Shown here piece after piece: positions 11,900 through 24,180 of a stretch of 64,000 nucleotides of DNA. Below the pieces are notes generated by a model that searched no databases, was not told where the DNA came from, and saw only the letters and a program-made list of their open reading frames with translations. Position 1 is the stretch's first letter. Each line of letters opens with the position of its first letter. A program made the position numbers and the translations under genes. The DNA is taken from positions 92,184,707-92,248,706 of the forward strand of contig CP136067.1 of assembly GCA_032622095.1 (NCBI GenBank), in the 5' to 3' direction. The DNA is from Siphonodentalium dalli (lineage: Eukaryota > Mollusca > Scaphopoda > Gadilida > Siphonodentaliidae).

Positions 11900-13732
11900 A
11901 GTGTCAATATTTCTACTTATAACGACTATTCGGAACGTTTCCATCAAATATATGGGCATCGGTGGTCTAGTCCGGAAGCATCAGGCTATAATGGGTCACC
12001 CAGTGATGGCGAAGCTGGAAAGTGGAAAGGACACGAAGGAAGAGCGAATAATCTGGGGTTTACTTAATGAGTGGGCAAGTTGGTTATCGGAGCTAGGTAG
12101 TTTCAAAGTAAAATATTTTTTTCAATATCAAGAGGAAAAATAAAAATTCCGCACGTACATTATATACCCCTCACCCTCAATGTGACAATTCCGTGTCATG
12201 CGACTGAGGGTATACGTAGATATAAACATTCTAGTAAATATCGATATATACTACACATCGAGTGAATTTCATCAATGAGCTGTAGGCGCAATGTATGCCA
12301 CGTCTGGATCTGAACGCATTGAGTATTCCGGTCGATTTTAGCCTATTATTTATCTGTTATGGGTAATTGCCTCCATATGTTCAGAATATTTAGTTTATTA
12401 TCCCATTGCCAACAATAAATTATACTTTAAAAACTAAATAACCTCAACAATGACTATAACATTTGTTGTAGTTTTGGCGCTTTTATGCATCTGTTATTCT
12501 TCCATGGATGTGTTCACTCTACTTAGTTTGATGTACATGTAGCGTGAATGTCCTGAGATAATATGCCGTTGTTACACCTCTATCTGATTCCCAGTTCTGT
12601 TGTAAAAAGGCGGATATGGAGACAGGTATTTGCATCAATGATATATATTGGCACCATCGACCCAACTGCAAAATTTAGACTATTCACTATACTTCAATGT
12701 AGACGTTTCTGCATATCCAGTGCTTCCACGTTACCATTTCTCTACCGGTAGGCGTAAACGTATGAACCATATAGCTTGATGAACTGGTATTTCAAGGTTG
12801 TCATTGGATAGAAATGTCACATGCATACGGTGACCAACAACATGTTTGTCAAAGAAATGTGAACAATGAACACGTTCTTTTCCGGATACTAGACAATCAA
12901 ACTGCCACTTAAGGCTTTCATCCATGCTGATCAGAGCACGAAATATTTGCAAATTATTGACACGAAAACTATCTCCTGCAGACGACGTACTCTAGACCTA
13001 CACCCAGCGTATTTTCCTATGAACTTTTACTGTTTGTAAAGACGGTTTCGAGTTTTGAAAATCACGCTTGTACAAGAAGACCTCCACAGACTTACTCATT
13101 AGATGTGTAAACAATGTACAGGGATAGTTTCCTCATACATATATGTATTTGGCACAAGTATTTTCTAGGACATAAGACATCACCATTCACCTGAGAGTTG
13201 ATATATGAGAAGAGCTAAGAGTAAAATCACTTCTCGTACATGTTGAAATGGGGAATCCATGGGCTACATTCTGTTTCATCTAGCACTAACAATGATGTCA
13301 AAAAATGTGCGTTCATAATCCGTTTAGCGGAAATTTATAGTCATTATGTTTTACTTTCTATCGAAACCGTCCAACTAAAGAGTTTTTATTCAGTGTATCT
13401 CAACCTAGCTATAAATCGGACACGTTCCTGTTTAGATAACCTTCTTAAGAGGTTGTGGAACATGATTTTTCATACATATTCCAGATTAAAACAATACTGT
13501 ATTCAATAAGAGATATATATATATCCACGTAAAATTATTTTTTCGAAAAGGAATCAAAGAGCAAATATCCTATTTATGTCTTCTATCGTTGTCGGGGGTC
13601 ATATTGGATGCCATCTCGGATCTTAAAGTTTTCCCAAAGCTGATTTTATCCGATATCCGATAGGGTATTCTGAAGTCAGAATCGCCCTCTGCTTACTTAT
13701 TCTGGAACAACCTCCTTTGCGACTATCGCGAC
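11900..13732. other. Core of the foldback element, no gene recognised
   Basis: Several short open frames are present (for example 11901-12143 plus, 12731-12952 minus), but none shows a known domain or transposase motif. A third, diverged copy of arm sequence lies at about 13595-13700 (ccatctcggatc, ttcccaaagc-gattttatc), in the same orientation as the right arm. Confidence 0.4.
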
Positions 13733-15077
13733 CGTGTACTGTAAGTGTACGAAATGATGGTCGACCCCGAATAGTTAATATTTGCCAACCCGCGGGAAGC
13801 CACCAAAAGATTGAAAATAAACCAAGGCTCCATTGTTATAAATATTAGTTTAGATTAGCCAACTATCAACTGCATCCACCGTCACAACTTCCATTATATG
13901 AAAAGCTGGGCAGAGTCTACCATTTCCGTTTGTAAGCCATATTAGATAAAATTTATTATTTCTTTTGGTCCATTCGAGAATGTTCACAAATAAAAAAACG
14001 CTCAATTATTTTGAAGACAAGATCTGCTCATCCCTAAATATCAAATGTGACCGCAACCCCAAAGCCGATTTTGGTTAAATTCCATACCACATTCGTTAGG
14101 ACTAATGAGTGAAGGACCGGAATAAACTATGACCTAAACGATTACACATGTCATTATTGGAACGATCAGTTGACACGACTATTAAAGGAGTATACCCATT
14201 GTACCCCAGTTCAGAGAGCAATAAGTGATAAAAAGAAGTGATATAAAATAGTATTTTTCACATCGGGTGGCCATTTTGGCAGCCATTTTGGGTACGGAAT
14301 TTTAAGTTTTTGCATAGAGCTAGCATAATGGCATCATACAGAGATATACATTTATATTTATTTAGTCAATTTTATTCATCAACCACTACTTATAATCGAT
14401 TGAATGACACTCTCGGCAATATCCGCCATTTTGGCAGCCATTTTGAGACAAAGCGCCAATTTGGGTTTCATTGAATTGGAATATTCATAGATAATGGTAT
14501 GCCCAACTTATATTGTACAGTTCTGTCCATTTCTTGTTGATATATGACTGGAATCCCAATGGCGATTTTTGTGAAATTTTATACCGCTTTCTGTAAAAAT
14601 CGAATGTTTGAGGGTGTGGATGTGTCTGGAACTCCATTTGTGGTATTTTTCATTGCTCCAATGCCGAACTAACATGATTAAGTCTAAGCAAAGTCGCCAG
14701 TCTGAACCATTATCGAACAACATGAACTGATCTTCAAGATATTAGGCAGTTTAGGCCGCCATTTTGGCGGCCATCTGGGACGAGGGGTTCCATTTTCGCC
14801 ATTCACAGGTGGCATAATATTTTACCTTCGCAAAAATGTATACATTTGTATACATATGACAACATTTGTTATCACTATAATCGAATTAATCTCAGTCAGA
14901 GTCTTTTGACTAACTGCGCCATGTTGGACGCCATCTTGGATCCTGGATTTTCCCCAAAGCGGATTTTAGCGATTTTGGATATGGTTTACCAGAGATTCTC
15001 CCGCGTTGAATGACACCAAAATCGCTTCTTTACCAATTTCTTCTGGGTCAACCCCCTTTTTTGCGTACTACGACCAT
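13733..15077 (-). repeat. Right arm of the foldback element
   Basis: Inverted partner of 10748-11899; for example gtgtactgtaagtgtacg near 13735 pairs with the left arm near 11885, and aatctcagtcagagtctttt near 14888 pairs with 10904-10930. Confidence 0.75.
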
Positions 15078-15279
15078 ACTATATTGTTAAAATGTGTAAT
15101 AATGTTTGTAACTTTATATACTGGATAGGAATCATTAAGTTTTGTAACTTCTGCCACAATCAACTTTCTATCATATTGGAAATAAGTTGACATCGGTACA
15201 CATACCTGTCCATGGCAATGTGCAAAACAGGAGAGACAAACACATTACGACAGTCCGGATCTTTGTGTTAAACCATTCA

Positions 15280-15745
15280 GCCATCTGAAAATATTTAAAG
15301 GTTCTCAATCCGATTCGATGCTCCAAATATCATCAAATTTCAACAAAAACATTCTTTTAAATGCCGCTTCAGTTATCAGTATCGAATAATTGCCCAAATA
15401 TAATGCTAACAACAGTCAACTATAGCATAAAATTGCACAAAACCTGTTATTTATCAACATTGATTTCAACGAAAAGATGCCGGTTTGTCATATACCTGAC
15501 ACACACAAGCCACTTGAGTTTAGAGTTTTCCATCTTCATCCGCAATTTGGTCCGATACCGTCTTCTCGTCGACTTTTTACCAGGCCGCTAAAAATTACCG
15601 GTGGTGTAAAATAATATATTTCAAAAATCGACATCTGATCGCTCTGAGCTTTAATGGGTGAGTTCCTCGACTCGAATCAAATATTTTTTACCCCCGAAAC
15701 CAAATAAATAGTAATTTGCGAGCGTTAATTCGGATTATGGATCTT
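15280..15745. repeat. Interspersed repeat family B, copy 1
   Basis: Shares tcgtcgactttttaccaggcc, cctgttatttatcaacat, catcttcatccgcaatttggtccga and tttgcgagcgtt-attcggattatg-atctttaaa with the copies at 34545-35015 and 39485-39830. No coding potential is supported. Confidence 0.65.
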
Positions 15746-16984
15746 TAAACTTAGCCATAATATAATAGTGGAGTCAAATACGACAAATATTGCGCAACCT
15801 ACATGAAAACAAAGTACATACGTAATTGATTTTATACTTATGGTATTTTGGTGTCTATTCAACATATCCTCATTCAAATTAGTTTACATTGAACGTTTTT
15901 AAAAAACCCAAATACGCCGATATCGGCGTTACTTTAATCTAAATATCGCTTTATATGAACATACATGGGGCACGAAAACACTCGATTCTGAAAAAAAGTT
16001 CACAATGGCCGTATATCCGATATTCCATCGAATGGAGCGGGCCGCAGTGGACCACATTACAAATCTGATAAGAAAAAGATTAAATTAAATAATGCCAATA
16101 TGGGCGTGTTTCGTATGTCGTGCATCAATACGGACGTATTTGTAATACGAATACGCCCATATACGACTATGTTCCTGCCCAATGTCCGTTCACGTAGAGC
16201 GTAATTAAGATTCAAGTAACGCCTATGGGCGTATTTGAGTTTTTCAAATACGTTCAATATGAACATATATCCAGGAGAACAGGCTGATCTATTGTCCCAC
16301 CACATATCAAAATATAGCTCTAAGAAATGTGTGCGAAATATGAGAATTACCATCGTTTATCGCAATGCCCATATAAGGTTTTGATGGAATAGTTTAGGGG
16401 CGGAAAAACTAAATCCAAACTTATAAGATTTAAAGCGTGTGGACATGTTATATAAAATATACCAAACACAAGGGTGTTGTTTGCTGTAGGTATTATTTTA
16501 TGAGTGATTGTGAACGGCTTACAAATATAGTGTACTGGATATTATAGCACATGTATAGGTGGAAAAATACATACATGTTTGTATAATAAGTTTATATTAT
16601 CTGGGCGAAGATATTGACATGTTGGTCGGCTACCTGACAACGCCATGCATGCATATTAACACGACTGAACTCCCAGTATATATCCAAACATACTTGTAGT
16701 CTCTAATGTTTTACTGCAATTCAATTTCTTTGTAAGGATGCATAAATGTGAATTAATGAAATGGTTGAAATTTGATGTTTTTGCATCATAGCTTGTGGTG
16801 GATGGTTTTGGAATCTCGTTTATTAAGTTTTATACCAACGCTATATTTATTTATTTATTGTTACACGAGTCCAAATACATCTTATCAACTATGTTGATAT
16901 GCTATATACAGTCAGAACAATATGGGATTATATTTCTCAAGCTACAATGAAGTAATAAATAATCAGAAAATGTATCATTAGATT
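15746..16984. other. No gene recognised
   Basis: Contains a perfect 16-bp palindrome acgccgatatcggcgt (about 15913-15928). Around 16080-16370 the words atacgcccatat and gggcgtatttg recur on both strands, suggesting a decayed inverted-repeat element. Nothing else is recognised. Confidence 0.3.
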
Positions 16985-17146
16985 ATCTTTCAACATATCC
17001 TCGCGCCAATACGCTCATATTCGATGAAATAGGCACATAATGTGATTATTTGATTCTGAAATAAGGAGATAATGAAGTAATGACAGGCAGTTTTTTCGTT
17101 TTATGGCGCGGGCCATAGTGAAAACATATATTAAAGAGCTACCACC
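16985..17146. repeat. Interspersed repeat family A, copy 2, left part
   Basis: Matches 8095-8245 (caacatatcctcgc, gtgattatttgattctgaaat, ttatggc-cgg-c). It is cut near 17145 by the TIR element at 17159-19309 and resumes at about 19314. Confidence 0.6.
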
Positions 17147-17158
17147 TGGGACGTCAAG

Positions 17159-19309
17159 GTCCGAATCGGCATCTCCAGTTTAGACCTAGTTTAAACTACC
17201 AGTTTAAACTGGGTTTTAGTAGTAAAACCAAGTATTTCTCCACCGCTGGGTTGACATAGATTTGGTCGATTGTGTCACATGTGGGCCACACTTGTCCAAT
17301 TGCAAGAATAGGAGGCGTGGTCCGTCTGTTTATTATCGTTACTTGGCAATGCACTGTCAGGTCACGCGACCTGTTGTCGCTACCTAATCTTCTAATCAGG
17401 CGAATAACCCGTGCGCTTTGAGAAATCACGACGAATGCACGGTCTGTTGTATAGCGGTTAGATATTATCTAATATCATGGACGAACATGACTTTCGGAAC
17501 TCAAAAATATCTCTTAAGGGCATGGGTGGGGGCCCGCCACAAATACCCCATAGAAACACCACCATCCCTCCCCCGGGGTACCATTCGGACGGGTGAAAAT
17601 GGGGTATGGACCATTTTCGAGTACGGGAAGGATTTCGGCAAATTTGACGGCATGAATGGGTGGCCCGCCCAAAATACCCGATAGAAACATCACCCCTCAC
17701 CCCGGGAGAACTTAGGTATGGACCATTTTCGAAAACGGTAAGGATTTAGGCTAATTAATTTGGCAGCAGGAGTGGGTGGCCCGATCAAAATACACCATAG
17801 AACCCCCCCCCCCCCCCCCACCACCCACCTCTCACCCGGGGGGAGGGGTGCAACCGAGAAGGTGGAAATGGGGTACGCCCAAATACCGAATAGAAACACC
17901 CCAGCCCTCACCCCTGGGAAAGGGTACCTCAAAACCCCCCATAAACACCCCACCACTCACATCCGGACCATGTTCGAGAACGATAAGGATTTCGGCCAAT
18001 TTGACAAACCCCATTTCACCCACCCCTCGCGGTGGTACCCCCGGGTGAGGGTGCTTCTATGGGGTAGTTGGAGCGGGATACTCACTCCTGACGTCAAATT
18101 GACCGAAATCCTTACCGTTCTCGAAAATGGTCCATACCCCATTTTCACCTCCTGTGGTGGTTCCCCCAGGGTTGCGGGGTGGGCTGATTCTATTTGAGCG
18201 GGCCATCCACCCATGCCATCAAGTGGGCCGAAACCCTTACCGGTTTCGAAAATGGTCCATATCCCATGTTCAACCCCCCCCCCCCAGGATGTGAGGGTGG
18301 GGTGTTTCTATGGGTTATTTGGGGTGGGGTGTTTCTATGGGTTATTTGGGGTGTGGTGTTTCTATGGGTTATTTGGGGCGGGCCACCCACCCATACCATC
18401 AAATTGGCCGAAATCCTTACAGTTCTCCAAAATGGTCCATACTCCATTCCCCACCAGGGTGGCCGTTACCCTCCCCCGGTGAGGGCGGGGTGTCTCTGGT
18501 GGGTATTTGGGCGGGCCACCAACCCATGCGTCAAATTGTCCGAAAGAGACATTTTTGTGAATAAGGAATCAGTTTCAAAAGTCATGTTCGTGTCTAACGT
18601 GTCAAACTGATCAGTCCGATCTCTCCCTGCTCTCAGTCGCCAAAGCGACATCCGAACTAGCGAATAGCAGACAAACATATATAGCAATAAATCATCCATC
18701 ACACTGGCACATATGTTGTTATAATTTATCTCATAAGTACCGACATCGCCTCCCCGAATTCCACTAAGACTCTCCTGCATGTACATTGAGTGACAAACGC
18801 CCGAGCATAAACGCCTCCCCCAATTCAAAATAAACACTCCCATACACGCGAAGAAACAACATCAATACTGGGCGAAAAAAATCGACAGAATAATTAAACC
18901 CACAAAACTAGGTTTTAGTAAAACCTGGGGTAGGGTGGTTTAACTTTGATGTTTTTTCAAAGTATATTTAAAGGTACATTTTCGAGACGAGACGTATGGT
19001 ACGTATAAATCATATATACAGAAGATTACACTGATGACTATATAGCCAATTCACCATAAACAATTAGTAATATTACCATAGCTTTATCACGTCAATAAAA
19101 CCTAGTTTCAATTGAAATCGAATTCCACAAACTTAAACTGAGTTTATCGCAAAACTGGGTTTAACTACACTAAAACCCAGTTTTACTCCCATAAAACCTA
19201 GTTTAACTACAGTAAAACCAAGTTTAAATCCTACTTAAACCTAGTTTAAACTGGAGTTAAACCTGGTCTAGAATAAAACCTAGTCTAAACCAGAGATGCC
19301 GATTCGGAC
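17159..19309. mobile_element. TIR element nested in repeat A, carrying a minisatellite
   Basis: The ends gtccgaatcggcatctcc (17159-17176) and its near reverse complement (19292-19309) form inverted repeats that continue inward with copies of agtttaaacctagttttaa-type words (17175-17220 and 18905-19290). The host repeat A is interrupted exactly here, with its left part ending near 17146 and its right part starting near 19314, which supports insertion. No transposase is visible. The centre (17500-18540) is a GC-rich minisatellite. Confidence 0.65.
17500..18540. repeat. GC-rich minisatellite inside the TIR element
   Basis: Units of roughly 120-160 bp contain ggtatggaccattttcgaaaacg, taaggatttcggccaatttgac and gggtggcccgcccaaatacccatagaaacacc, with C-runs at 17804-17819 and 18277-18287. 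Units from about 18080 on are in the opposite orientation to those before, so the array is itself a large inverted repeat. A 25-bp sub-repeat (ggggtgtttctatgggttattt) is repeated three times at 18298-18378. The long overlapping open frames here are repeat artefacts. Confidence 0.7.
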
Positions 19310-19505
19310 GCAAGAGTTTGCTTATTGTTGTCATTGTCCGCACATCATCTGCTTAGAATCGCCTTATTATTAGTCGATAATGTGACAAAAATGTTCTGAT
19401 TTTCAGCACATTATCGACTCGAAATTAGGTGATTCTCAGCAGATTGTCTACCTAAAACAAGTTCTAATATAAGAAGATAATGTGCGATTTTTTGGAAGAA
19501 CAGGC
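19310..19505. repeat. Interspersed repeat family A, copy 2, right part
   Basis: Continues family A after the insertion: tgtcattgtccgcacatcatctgcttagaatcgcc, cagcacattatcgactcgaaat and agataatgtgcg. It matches 8286-8470. Confidence 0.6.
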
Positions 19506-20338
19506 TAAATTGCTGAAGGGTGAATTTTTTTCGGTGAATTCAATACGCGCAGCACCTTCTTAAATTTTATATATCACCTTATCTGGTTCTAAATGACCGT
19601 TCTGTCAAGGAAATCATGTATTTATGTTGGAATCATTTCATTCTTCCAATCATATGTATGAAAAGCGACTTACGCAAAGTCTATCCGTTTAAGTCCTCCA
19701 CTTGTGGTCAATAATCAGCATGGAAATAATTTCCCCAAATTTCACCACATATCGGCTCTGGTGAGTGTTGGGAATATTTTTGTAAGGCTGGTATGGCGTA
19801 AGAATTGTTCGACCATTTCATGCCATATCAAGAGTTTCGAACTTTGTCACCCCCTGGGTTTTTTTTTGTGTGGTTTTTATTATCTGTTATTATTTCTGAA
19901 GTGAATGCTGTTTCATATACAACTTGTAATATTTCTGATTGTTTGCTATATGCTATCTCTGGATGGTTCAAATTAAGTGCTGAGTTAAATGGGCAATTTA
20001 TGAGTAAATAATACAGTTTATCAGTTAGTTCTATTAGACCGTCTGTTTTTTTGGGTATGTTGTTAAAACTTAATGTCAGATTCTGTCATTTTCTTTTAAT
20101 TCCTATTACATGTGCCAATGTGGTCTGACAGGTCAGTGATTATTTTGCCTCATTGACATTGCACCCGACTATTAACATAAATATGGTGAATAATGGTAGC
20201 AGTGAATTCGGTTACTCATGTTGGTTTTGTAATTATAATTGTTATGATGCCCTGAGAAAACAGGTTTCCAATAAAAGTATCAGTTTATTCATATTCGTTG
20301 TATTTTAATAGCTCAATATTAAAGTCGCCCATTAAGGG
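19506..20338. other. No gene recognised
   Basis: AT-rich unique-looking sequence. Short overlapping open frames near 19700-20010 show no domain. Confidence 0.3.
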
Positions 20339-20749
20339 TACGTTCATACACTGGCAAGTTTGCACGGTATGGTTTGCATGTATTTTGTCGTAGAAAACGA
20401 TATGGTGCCATAATATGAACTGAAACAAGCACATAAAGTGCATCTGTACCACAGCTAACTACGAGCGAAGTAAAATCTCTGTAGTTCCACCTGTAGCGAT
20501 GCTACGGGGATTTGCCTGTAACCGTTTGCAATTATCTCGCAAGAATAAACCATACAGGTATTTGAAGGCAAATTCCAATCGCACTCTTACATGCAAGTGG
20601 AATTAGATAAATGCTACTTCTCATGTATTTCGCTTTGATAGAGATGCATGTTATGTGCACGGTTCCGTTAATATTCTGGCACCATGTGGTTTTCTATGAC
20701 GAAATGCCCGCAAACACATACCGTGCAAACTTGCCAGCGTATGGACGTA
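20339..20749. mobile_element. MITE family M1, copy 2 (most intact)
   Basis: Inverted ends tacgttcatacactggcaag (20339-20358) and cttgccagcgtatggacgta (20730-20749), extended inward by tttgcacggtatg and cataccgtgcaaa. About 411 bp. It is homologous to 4461-4846 and 26699-26900. Confidence 0.75.
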
Positions 20750-20758
20750 GACTAAAGG

Positions 20759-20979
20759 GGTACTGTACGCTATATCCCGCCGTGTAGGCGACCACCTCCT
20801 TTTATACTGTCATAAATTAATTTTCGTTATAATTACCATGTTGTTTGCATCGTTCAGAGAGCACACGAGTGTATATTGCACTAATACATGGCTCAAAATC
20901 ATTCACTTGTTGCATATATTGTTGGGTATAAAAGGAGATGGTCTCATAAATTGGCCGGATATATTTAGTGTACAGTACC
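20759..20979. mobile_element. Short TIR element directly beside MITE M1
   Basis: Left ggtactgtacgctatat-ccgccgtgtaggc-gaccacctccttttata pairs with right tataaaaggagatggtctc-aattggccggatatatttagtgtacagtacc, giving imperfect arms of about 50 bp in a 221-bp element. A related decayed right half (aaaggagatggtccca-acatggccgga) lies at about 42540-42575. Confidence 0.6.
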
Positions 20980-22968
20980 ACTTTAAATAGGAAATTTTCT
21001 TTTCATTACTAATTTTTTTCAACCGATTTAGCGATTCCAAATTAAATTCACCATGGTCCGCCTAGGCGGCGTATATTGTCGGTATATAACTCATATTATA
21101 TAAGGTGTGTTCTTTGGCTTAATTTCGATAAAGAGTGACTCAAATACATGTGGGATAAAAATGGTTAAATCATTAACAAGAGTGCAAGTTATTTTTATTT
21201 AATACACAGTCCCACACCGCCATGGCAATCAACTAAGTATTCAATGTCAGGTTCGGTACTGAAAAGTAGGTGGTGATAACCATCTAGGTCATAATTTTCG
21301 TTATCAGGAATTCTAAATGAATTTCCTAAGGAAATCACAAGTACATCACACAGTTCAGTGACCTTTTCCATAATCGATACTATATTTCAAAAAGAAGATC
21401 GGGTGTATATTTAAACTTTGACAGTTAATGTGCAATAGCTTCTAATAATTTATTTTGTTTGCTTCCTGTTTTATGGTTAAATTGATTAGCGTTTAGGTAT
21501 AGGCGTTGAGCTTTATGAGAAATACAATTGTTATCCTTGGACTCATAATTTGTGTCATCAACAGATTCTTCCGAATTTGTCCAGCTATTAGTGAGGATTC
21601 CTAGAGCTATTCTATGTAACTGGTGCTTACGAGGGCTGATCGTGTTATTTGTTTATAGATAATTGCAATGAATGTGTCATCAGATGAATCTATGAGTCCG
21701 GTGGTTTTTATCTTACGATTACCGTACAATAAAAATGATACTGTGCTGCTCACGTTCCTATTCCGTACCATCTTTGCTAATAATTTCATTCCGAACCAGT
21801 TGATAATGCAACGTCATTATATGTGCCATGAGTTAACACATATATATTTACTTTCAAGTAAAATTTAATTATATAAAGATTCACATTGATGTTCGGTATA
21901 CATCAACCATTAGTTATTTTCCACAAAAATGTGTTGAATAGATTTGAATTGTTTAATTGACAATAGCTGTGATTGTGTTGTGCTGTAATATCAAAGTGGA
22001 AATCCAGTGCTGGCGTTTGTAAATAAGTTAAAGTATATTTAATTACTTAATATACATTTACATCAATTAGGCCATTGCCACACACCTTTCTATGTTTGCG
22101 TAAATTTGCGGCTTTTAAAGTAACTTTTGAATTGGGATTCATAACTTAGTAAATTTCCACAATTAAATCATTTTATATTTCTGCGCACATTGTCTATTTA
22201 TCACAAGTATAGTTTATTGTTAAAGTTTATGTAATCATAATTAATTTTCAAAACATTAGTCAAGTGGTACTTTAATTTCAACCATTGGTTTTCAGGAAGA
22301 CGTGTATATTTTCTGAACGTTGTTAAATATTTATAATACATAGCAACATACATGATGAATTATTTAGTGCATATATCTCCAAACTTATACCAAACTTTCC
22401 GTAACCCTTTTCACATATTACATATATTGAAACATTTCGAATCTCCCCATAAACTACAAGATGTCCGTTGAAAAGTGGTTTTGGACCTATTGGGACATGG
22501 GTGTCAGATTTCATAATATTGTTTAATTTTGTGTAATTTTTCATTTCATTTACATAAATTTCAGATAAATTTAAATATTTATAAGGTACCAATTATAATC
22601 TCAAATACTACACGTGCCAACTTTTATCAATTGTTATTGGTGACACATATATATTGTTTAGTTTAGTATTTCTCAAAGTCAAATAAATATATTATTGTTA
22701 AGAATTTAATATTTGTATAACTATTAAATCCAATTGGAGTTGTTGTAATTGAGAGGTATTTCCACTCGGTTACTTCTGAATGTATCTGCTGCTGGTGATG
22801 TGCGTAACTGCGTAACTCCTTGCATTTTATTCTCTCGGAGGATCGGATAGGAAGTGGTCGTAGAGTAACGTATGTTGGGGCACAATGTGACTTATTCCAC
22901 ACTCCATTCTCTGATAGGTGGGAACTGCATGTAATTGCATATATAACTTGCACGTTACCACACCTACC
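20980..22968. other. No gene recognised
   Basis: AT-rich, no repeat array. Several open frames of 60-96 codons occur, none with a recognisable domain. Confidence 0.3.
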
Positions 22969-23105
22969 TTGAATTCCGTTGGTAACCTGAAGTCAAATAA
23001 ATCAGATATCTCCTTGACTGGTTGATATTCGTATATACTAGGAATCTCGTACAGTATTTTCTCTCGAAAAGTAATGCGGACCACACACGTGGAACTCTTT
23101 AGCTA
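22969..23105 (-). other. Possible host exon, unidentified
   Basis: On the minus strand an open segment encodes VVRITFREKILYEIP and KEISDLFDFRLPTEFK and is followed directly by gtaggt, a good donor context (AAG-gtaggt). The amino-acid composition looks protein-like. No acceptor or start could be fixed, and no family is recognised, so this is only a candidate. Confidence 0.2.
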
Positions 23106-23669
23106 TGTGACGTTGATCAATAGTGACCAGGATTTAATAGGTGGGCGTACGGATGGCAATTAGTTCACTGCATACCCTTATAAACAAATAAATACTATGC
23201 AGATAATATAGAGATAATAATGCATCACCCAGTTACGAATCGATCTGATATGTAATGCACTCGTGGATACTATGGAAATCAGCACGTGCGAGTGATCGTC
23301 TCCCGTTAAAGCGAAGAGTGGCGAGTGGCTACAATGCAAGCCAGGCGGGTTTTGAGGGAGGTGACTAAAAGAAAAATTTGGCTGTTTGAAATTTTTAGAA
23401 GCCTTTAAACGCTGTTTTCGCGTGAATTATGTTGGAATAGCACCAGCCAATTACTTATATGGTCAATTTTCGTACATTAATCGACACTATTGGCAGTTAT
23501 GTCCCCGATTTGTCGGTTAATAGGGGGCGTGGTCATAGAATGAAAACGCAGATTTATTGTCGATTGTTGGCCGATTTATCTTTTTAAACACCAGTTGTCC
23601 CAGGTTTTTTTATTCGAAACATGTTCAACCATTATCAGTTATCTCTCTCATTGTTGAGCGTTGCGCGAT

Positions 23670-24180
23670 GACGGAGTATATTTTGTTATTCGCATACTTT
23701 GTAAATTACATCAGTCAGTTTATACAAGAAACCATAATCAGAAATGGCAACGTGCTCAAGATAATATATTATATACCCATGATTGTAATTATAGAATATA
23801 AAATATATTGGTTTCGCGAATGACCAACTCAGAATTCCGTTAAAATAACAATAACAACCAGCACCTAATTAACGAACCGGCGGCCGACTCCGCCGTCTCC
23901 GACCACAATCCCCTGTGGGCTGCAGAACGAAAAATGTCTATAAAAGTTGAAATATAAAATTTACAAATTATCTTTCTCATTTCTTTTATTTGTAATTGAC
24001 ATAGCTTGTCACAAAACAAAAATCAACATTATTGACATAATAATGTAAAGGACAATAAACGAAATTGAAATTCTCAACTACACCTTTTACCGGACTCGGC
24101 CTCCCGCTCGCAGTTCGACTTTTAATCATCCAAAAATTTCCCATTCTATAAATAAAACACCCATGTTAATGTCAGCACCT
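23670..24180 (-). repeat. Interspersed repeat family C, copy 1
   Basis: Landmarks ggtttcgcgaatgaccaactc, ccgttaaaataacaataacaa, cacctaattaacgaac, ccggactcggcctcc and cccattctataaataaaacacccatg. An inverted copy lies at 42765-43205 and a more diverged one at 47850-48425. No coding signal. Confidence 0.65.

Larger units (their letters stand above)
10748..15077. mobile_element. Foldback-type element with 1.15-1.3 kb inverted arms
   Basis: Two long arms (10748-11899 and 13733-15077) are inverted copies of each other, ending atggtcgt and acgaccat. The core between them, about 1.8 kb, shows no recognisable transposase. Arms share many long words, for example ttgacccagaagaaattgg, gacgcgggagaatctc and caaaatggctgccaaaatgg. 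Divergence between arms is moderate, so the element is old. The whole is about 4.33 kb and is best called a non-autonomous foldback or long-TIR DNA transposon. Confidence 0.75.

Noticed and set aside
11901-13509. Transposase gene in the foldback core
   Set aside because: Only short frames of 60-89 codons without DDE or other recognisable motifs.
17437-17475. tRNA-like A-box (gtatagcggttag)
   Set aside because: No matching B-box or cloverleaf downstream; at best a decayed SINE fragment or chance.
17418-18610. Many overlapping open frames of 77-145 codons on both strands
   Set aside because: GC-rich minisatellite DNA with few stop codons; Pro/Gly-rich repeats in every frame and no domain.
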